Source: DATKMS01 sp041497995 (GTDB lineage: Bacteria > Desulfobacterota > Binatia > HRBIN30). Taken from it: 12,090 nucleotides of DNA. Shown here in pieces: positions 11,897-12,090 of this stretch. Location: NCBI GenBank assembly GCA_041497995.1, contig JBGQHM010000196.1, positions 1 to 12,090 of the forward strand. Reading direction: 5' to 3'. The notes below the pieces were generated by a model. That model was not told the origin of the DNA. It searched no databases and saw only the letters and a list, made by a program, of their open reading frames with translations. Position 1 is the stretch's first letter; the number at the start of each line of letters is the position of its first letter. The position numbers were made by a program, and so were the translations under genes.

Positions 11897-12090
11897 GTGC
11901 AAACCCATTTCCGACTGCAGATCCGTCTCCAACCGCGCGCCGCCCGCAACCGCATCGTCGGCCGGCATGGCGATGCCCTCAAGGTCCAAGTGCACGCACC
12001 ACCGGTCGACGGCGCTGCTAACGCCGCATTGGTGGAGCTGTTGGCAGAGACCTTCGATGTACCGCGCCGGGCCGTCCGCATTCTGCAAGG
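11897..12090 (+). CDS. DUF167/YggU family protein, 3' end outside window
   Basis: First 64 codons of a small DUF167 protein; the family is usually about 75-100 residues. From GTG 11897 the product reads MQTHFRLQIRLQPRAARNRI and contains the family hallmark HAPPVDGAANAAL (33-45) and VGRHGDALKV (21-30), closely resembling E. coli YggU. An ATG at 11886 is in a different frame and gives no family match. Only the GTG lies between the in-frame yggT stop and the conserved region; no clear Shine-Dalgarno is seen. It lies 15 bp behind yggT in the same frame, so the two are almost surely one operon. Biochemical function of the family is unknown. Confidence 0.9.
   Translation, partial: MQTHFRLQIRLQPRAARNRIVGRHGDALKVQVHAPPVDGAANAALVELLAETFDVPRRAVRILQ

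Overview
This is a high-GC, gene-dense window from a Gram-negative bacterium. Lipid A synthesis (LpxC), peptidoglycan enzymes and a diderm-type lipoprotein all point to an outer membrane. The family mix (NtrY-type kinase, CaiB/BaiF CoA-transferase, acyl-CoA synthetase, YggT-DUF167 pair) and the many dispersed short repeats would suit an uncultured deltaproteobacterial or Binatota-like lineage. That placement is inference; no marker gene here fixes the taxonomy.

Layout. 1-1091 (-): 5' part of an acyl-CoA synthetase that leaves the window on the left. 1137-1290: a MITE-like inverted-repeat element. 1381-1812 (+): a small lipoprotein resembling a phage tail-collar domain. 1843-2826 (-): an aldo/keto reductase. 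2933-3610 (+): MtgA peptidoglycan glycosyltransferase, whose stop codon overlaps that of a convergent family III CoA-transferase (3607-4806, -). 4807-5188: intergenic block with four alternating copies of a short repeat. 5189-7432 (+): NtrY-type sensor histidine kinase. 7444-8745 (+): a NtrX-like receiver domain fused in frame to a complete LpxC. 8835-9119 (+): a possible small membrane protein. 9070-10233 (-): a D,D-carboxypeptidase with a C-terminal SPOR domain. 10347-11453 (-): a flippase-like/UPF0104 membrane protein. 11582-11881 (+): YggT. 11897-12090 (+): start of a DUF167/YggU protein that leaves the window on the right.

The standout is the kinase plus receiver-LpxC pair. The two genes are 11 bp apart, and the second gene's Shine-Dalgarno overlaps the first gene's stop codon. 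The receiver keeps all its phosphorylation residues and the LpxC half keeps all its zinc and catalytic residues. The AAA+ and DNA-binding domains expected of an NtrX regulator are replaced by the committed-step enzyme of lipid A synthesis. The simplest reading is a two-component system that controls LPS synthesis directly at the enzyme, with no transcriptional step. I know of no characterised example. MtgA, DacA-SPOR, UPF0104 and YggT nearby give the right half of the window an envelope theme.

The window also carries three unrelated families of short repeats: the 1137-1290 element, the GCGAGGCATTTCC cluster, and a 20-bp sequence that starts exactly at the stop codon of two different genes.
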